A DNA stretch of 64,000 nucleotides, from NCBI GenBank assembly GCA_963695505.1, contig CAVOGX010000009.1:62001-126000 (forward strand), given 5' to 3'. This DNA is from JACSRF01 sp963695505 (lineage in GTDB: Bacteria > Chloroflexota > Anaerolineae > Promineifilales > Promineifilaceae). Shown piece after piece: positions 62,331 through 64,000 of this stretch (within the stretch, counting starts at the first letter, position 1; every line of letters begins with the position of its first letter). The position numbers and the translations under genes were made by a program. The notes beneath the pieces are model-generated. The model had not been told where the DNA came from and made no database searches. It was given only the letters and a program-made list of their open reading frames with translations.

Positions 62331-63779
62331 CTAGTTGCCGTCTCGCAAAAATTCCAGGGCGCGCTGCAATTGCACGTCTTCAGTGCTGCCAAATTCAACT
62401 TCAAGGTCCATTTCTACTTCAATATCTGGGGTTACGCCATTGCCGCTGATGCCGAAGTTGTTGGGCGTGTAAAATCTAGCAATGGTTACGCGCAGCTCGC
62501 CGCCATTGGACAGCTCGAACACATTCTGCACCGAGCCTTTGCCAAATGTTGTCTGCCCAATGATGGTGGCACGGCCGTTATCCTGCAAAGCTCCAGCCAC
62601 AATTTCCGAGGCGCTGGCGCTGCCCTCATTCACCAATAAAACCATGGGGATTTTCTCGGCCACGTCCCCCGTGTCGGCGCGGAAGGTCTGGTCTAGCCCT
62701 TGATTATTTCGCTCCAGCAGCACCACCGCTTCGGGCAGAAATAGGTCCGAAACAGAAATGGACTGATTTAGAAAACCACCGGGATTGTTGCGTAAATCCA
62801 ATATAAGACCCCGCGGATTTTGTGCCAGCAATACATCCAACGCCTCCAAAATATTTTCTGTGGCTACCTGATTAAACTCCAGCAGTTGGATGTAGGCAAT
62901 GTTGCCTTCAAGCAGTTCGTAATTCACCACTGGCACTTCATAGCGAGTGCGGGTAATGGTGAAAAAGAGGGGTTCTTCCTCATCTTCTCGCACAATTTCC
63001 AGGGTCACGTCGGTACCTTCGGGTCCGCGGATCATGAGCAGCACTTCATCAAAACTGATGCCTACCACGTTTTGCCCGTCTACACCTATGACAATGTCTC
63101 TAGGCAGCAAGCCCGCAAAATCCGCAGGCTGGCCCTCAATAGGGGCAACAATTTGCACGAGGCCGTCTTCATTCTCCTCGACGAAAGCGCCAATACCGGA
63201 TACAGAACCGCCCAAATCCTCGCGAATGCGTGTGGCTACTTCGGGAACAATGTAGCGCGTATAATTGTCGTCTAGCGTGTTAAGGGAGCCGCTGACGAGG
63301 GCGTTAATGATGGCATCCTCAGGTGGCAGGTCACCGTCAAAGTTCTCTTCAACGAGATCCCACACTTCGTAGAGCAGGTCCATGTCGATGGATTCGATAT
63401 TGGTATAAGGTTCAGCAGATTGGGCGGTGTTGGGTAGCGGAACGGCCGTTTCCAGCTCCGCAGCGTTTCCATTCTCTTCAACCCCTGAGCCTGTATCACC
63501 TTCACTCGCCTGGGCGTCGTTGAGTTCCGGTGGCGCCGGTTCCTGGCTCTGCGCAGCATTAGCCTCAACGGTTACTTCGCGGGTGACCTCCACAATCTCC
63601 GTCACCCGTTCGGGGGTTGTAACCGCACTATCAGCATCGCTTAGAATAAAGTAGCCAGCTACACCAAAGCCAACAGCCCCTGCACACAAACATAAAAACA
63701 TAGTGGCGGCAATACCTGCACCAATAACCAGCCAATTTCGCTGCTTCTTTCCTGTTTCCAGTTCGTCTCCTGCCATCAT
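62331..63779 (-). CDS. S41-family C-terminal processing protease
   Basis: 482 residues from the ATG at 63779 (GAGG upstream). A TM anchor (about residues 15-45), an acidic low-complexity linker, a PDZ domain (IVAPIEGQPADFAGLLPRDIVIGVDG) and the S41 core follow. The Ser-Lys dyad is probably Ser389 in GSASASEIVAGAL and Lys414 in TTFGKGSVQ, 25 residues apart as in E. coli Prc. It cleaves C-termini of exported proteins. A second S41 gene ends 13 bases upstream. Confidence 0.93.
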   Translation of the reverse strand: MMAGDELETGKKQRNWLVIGAGIAATMFLCLCAGAVGFGVAGYFILSDADSAVTTPERVTEIVEVTREVTVEANAAQSQEPAPPELNDAQASEGDTGSGVEENGNAAELETAVPLPNTAQSAEPYTNIESIDMDLLYEVWDLVEENFDGDLPPEDAIINALVSGSLNTLDDNYTRYIVPEVATRIREDLGGSVSGIGAFVEENEDGLVQIVAPIEGQPADFAGLLPRDIVIGVDGQNVVGISFDEVLLMIRGPEGTDVTLEIVREDEEEPLFFTITRTRYEVPVVNYELLEGNIAYIQLLEFNQVATENILEALDVLLAQNPRGLILDLRNNPGGFLNQSISVSDLFLPEAVVLLERNNQGLDQTFRADTGDVAEKIPMVLLVNEGSASASEIVAGALQDNGRATIIGQTTFGKGSVQNVFELSNGGELRVTIARFYTPNNFGISGNGVTPDIEVEMDLEVEFGSTEDVQLQRALEFLRDGN

Positions 63780-63792
63780 TTTATAGACCTCT

Positions 63793-64000
63793 TTAATCGT
63801 TACTTTGTAAAAACTCAACGGCACGATTTAGCATCACGTCCCGATTATTATCAATATCATCCTGCGTTACCTCAACAGCTACACTAGGTTCCAGTCCCTG
63901 TTGATCAATCTGGTGCCCATCCGGTGTAAACCAGCGTGCAGAGGTCACGTGAACCGAAGAGCCATCACTCAAGTCAAAAACCAACTGTACCGACCCTTTG
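63793..64000 (-). CDS. S41-family protease, C-terminal end (5' part outside window)
   Basis: The last 68 residues of a second S41 protease; the frame runs off the right edge. It begins at KGSVQLVFDLSDGSSV, just after the active-site Lys, and ends AVEFLQSND. It is closely similar to the tail of the downstream gene (KGSVQNVFELSNGGEL ... ALEFLRDGN). The pair is a tandem duplication in one operon. Confidence 0.9.
   Translation of the reverse strand, partial: KGSVQLVFDLSDGSSVHVTSARWFTPDGHQIDQQGLEPSVAVEVTQDDIDNNRDVMLNRAVEFLQSND

Noticed and set aside
1..64000. Conserved protein motif ETAV in many unrelated proteins
   Set aside because: It is the translation of the palindrome AAACGGCCGTT in one phase; other phases give NGR or RPL, so it is a DNA-level feature.

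Overview
The window reads as one chromosomal stretch of a free-living Chloroflexota bacterium, most likely an Anaerolineae/Ardenticatenia-type lineage. The reasons are many secreted Pro/Thr-linker proteins (PA14, SH3b, BNR, Calx-beta), a YvcK protein with N-terminal membrane segments, class II (GlpX) fructose bisphosphatase, MtnA, and a MalFG-type importer with a separate UgpC/MsmX-type ATPase. The assignment is inferred from gene content, not from a marker tree.

Layout. 1-5.4 kb: truncated GAF sensor, tRNA-Pro(GGG) with promoter and terminator, membrane and secreted proteins. 5.6-16 kb: membrane alpha/beta hydrolase, SulP-STAS-rhodanese permease, glpX, a phosphoesterase and MazG-like pair, gap, yvcK, mtnA. 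16-20 kb: a nucleotide-sugar cluster (RfbF-like nucleotidyltransferase and two NAD-dependent epimerases); the first epimerase is cut by a TnpB-only IS200/IS605-type element. 20-25.5 kb: degenerate cyclase domain protein and a sugar ABC importer. 25.7-29.2 kb: phosphoserine pathway operon. 29.3-33.1 kb: jag-yidC-lipoprotein-yidD-rnpA-rpmH. 33.5-41 kb: ABC ATPase, a DprE1/DprE2-like pair, an acyltransferase and a PHP phosphoesterase. 41-49 kb: secreted PA14/SH3 protein, clostripain-like lipoprotein, SH3 lipoprotein, ychF. 50-57 kb: IS982-like element, two-component system, BNR lipoprotein, beta-propeller proteins. 57-64 kb: coaBC, an amine-oxidase-like/cytochrome c fusion, smpB, tandem S41 proteases.

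Three signals run across the whole window. (1) The palindrome ACGGCCGT, often extended to AAACGGCCGTTT, occurs about 70 times by eye in 64 kb. It lies on both strands, in all reading frames and between genes, and is absent from both mobile elements. This resembles a HIP1-type highly iterated palindrome. (2) Four genes (yvcK, ychF, coaBC, and a TolB-like gene) together carry five frameshifts. Every one is repaired by deleting one base from a short homopolymer, and every repaired gene has an intact length. This points to systematic single-base insertions in the assembly rather than decay. (3) A TnpB element sits in an epimerase gene and its precise removal restores a 325-residue enzyme in frame.

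I found no CRISPR array, no rRNA, no convincing replication origin and no prophage.
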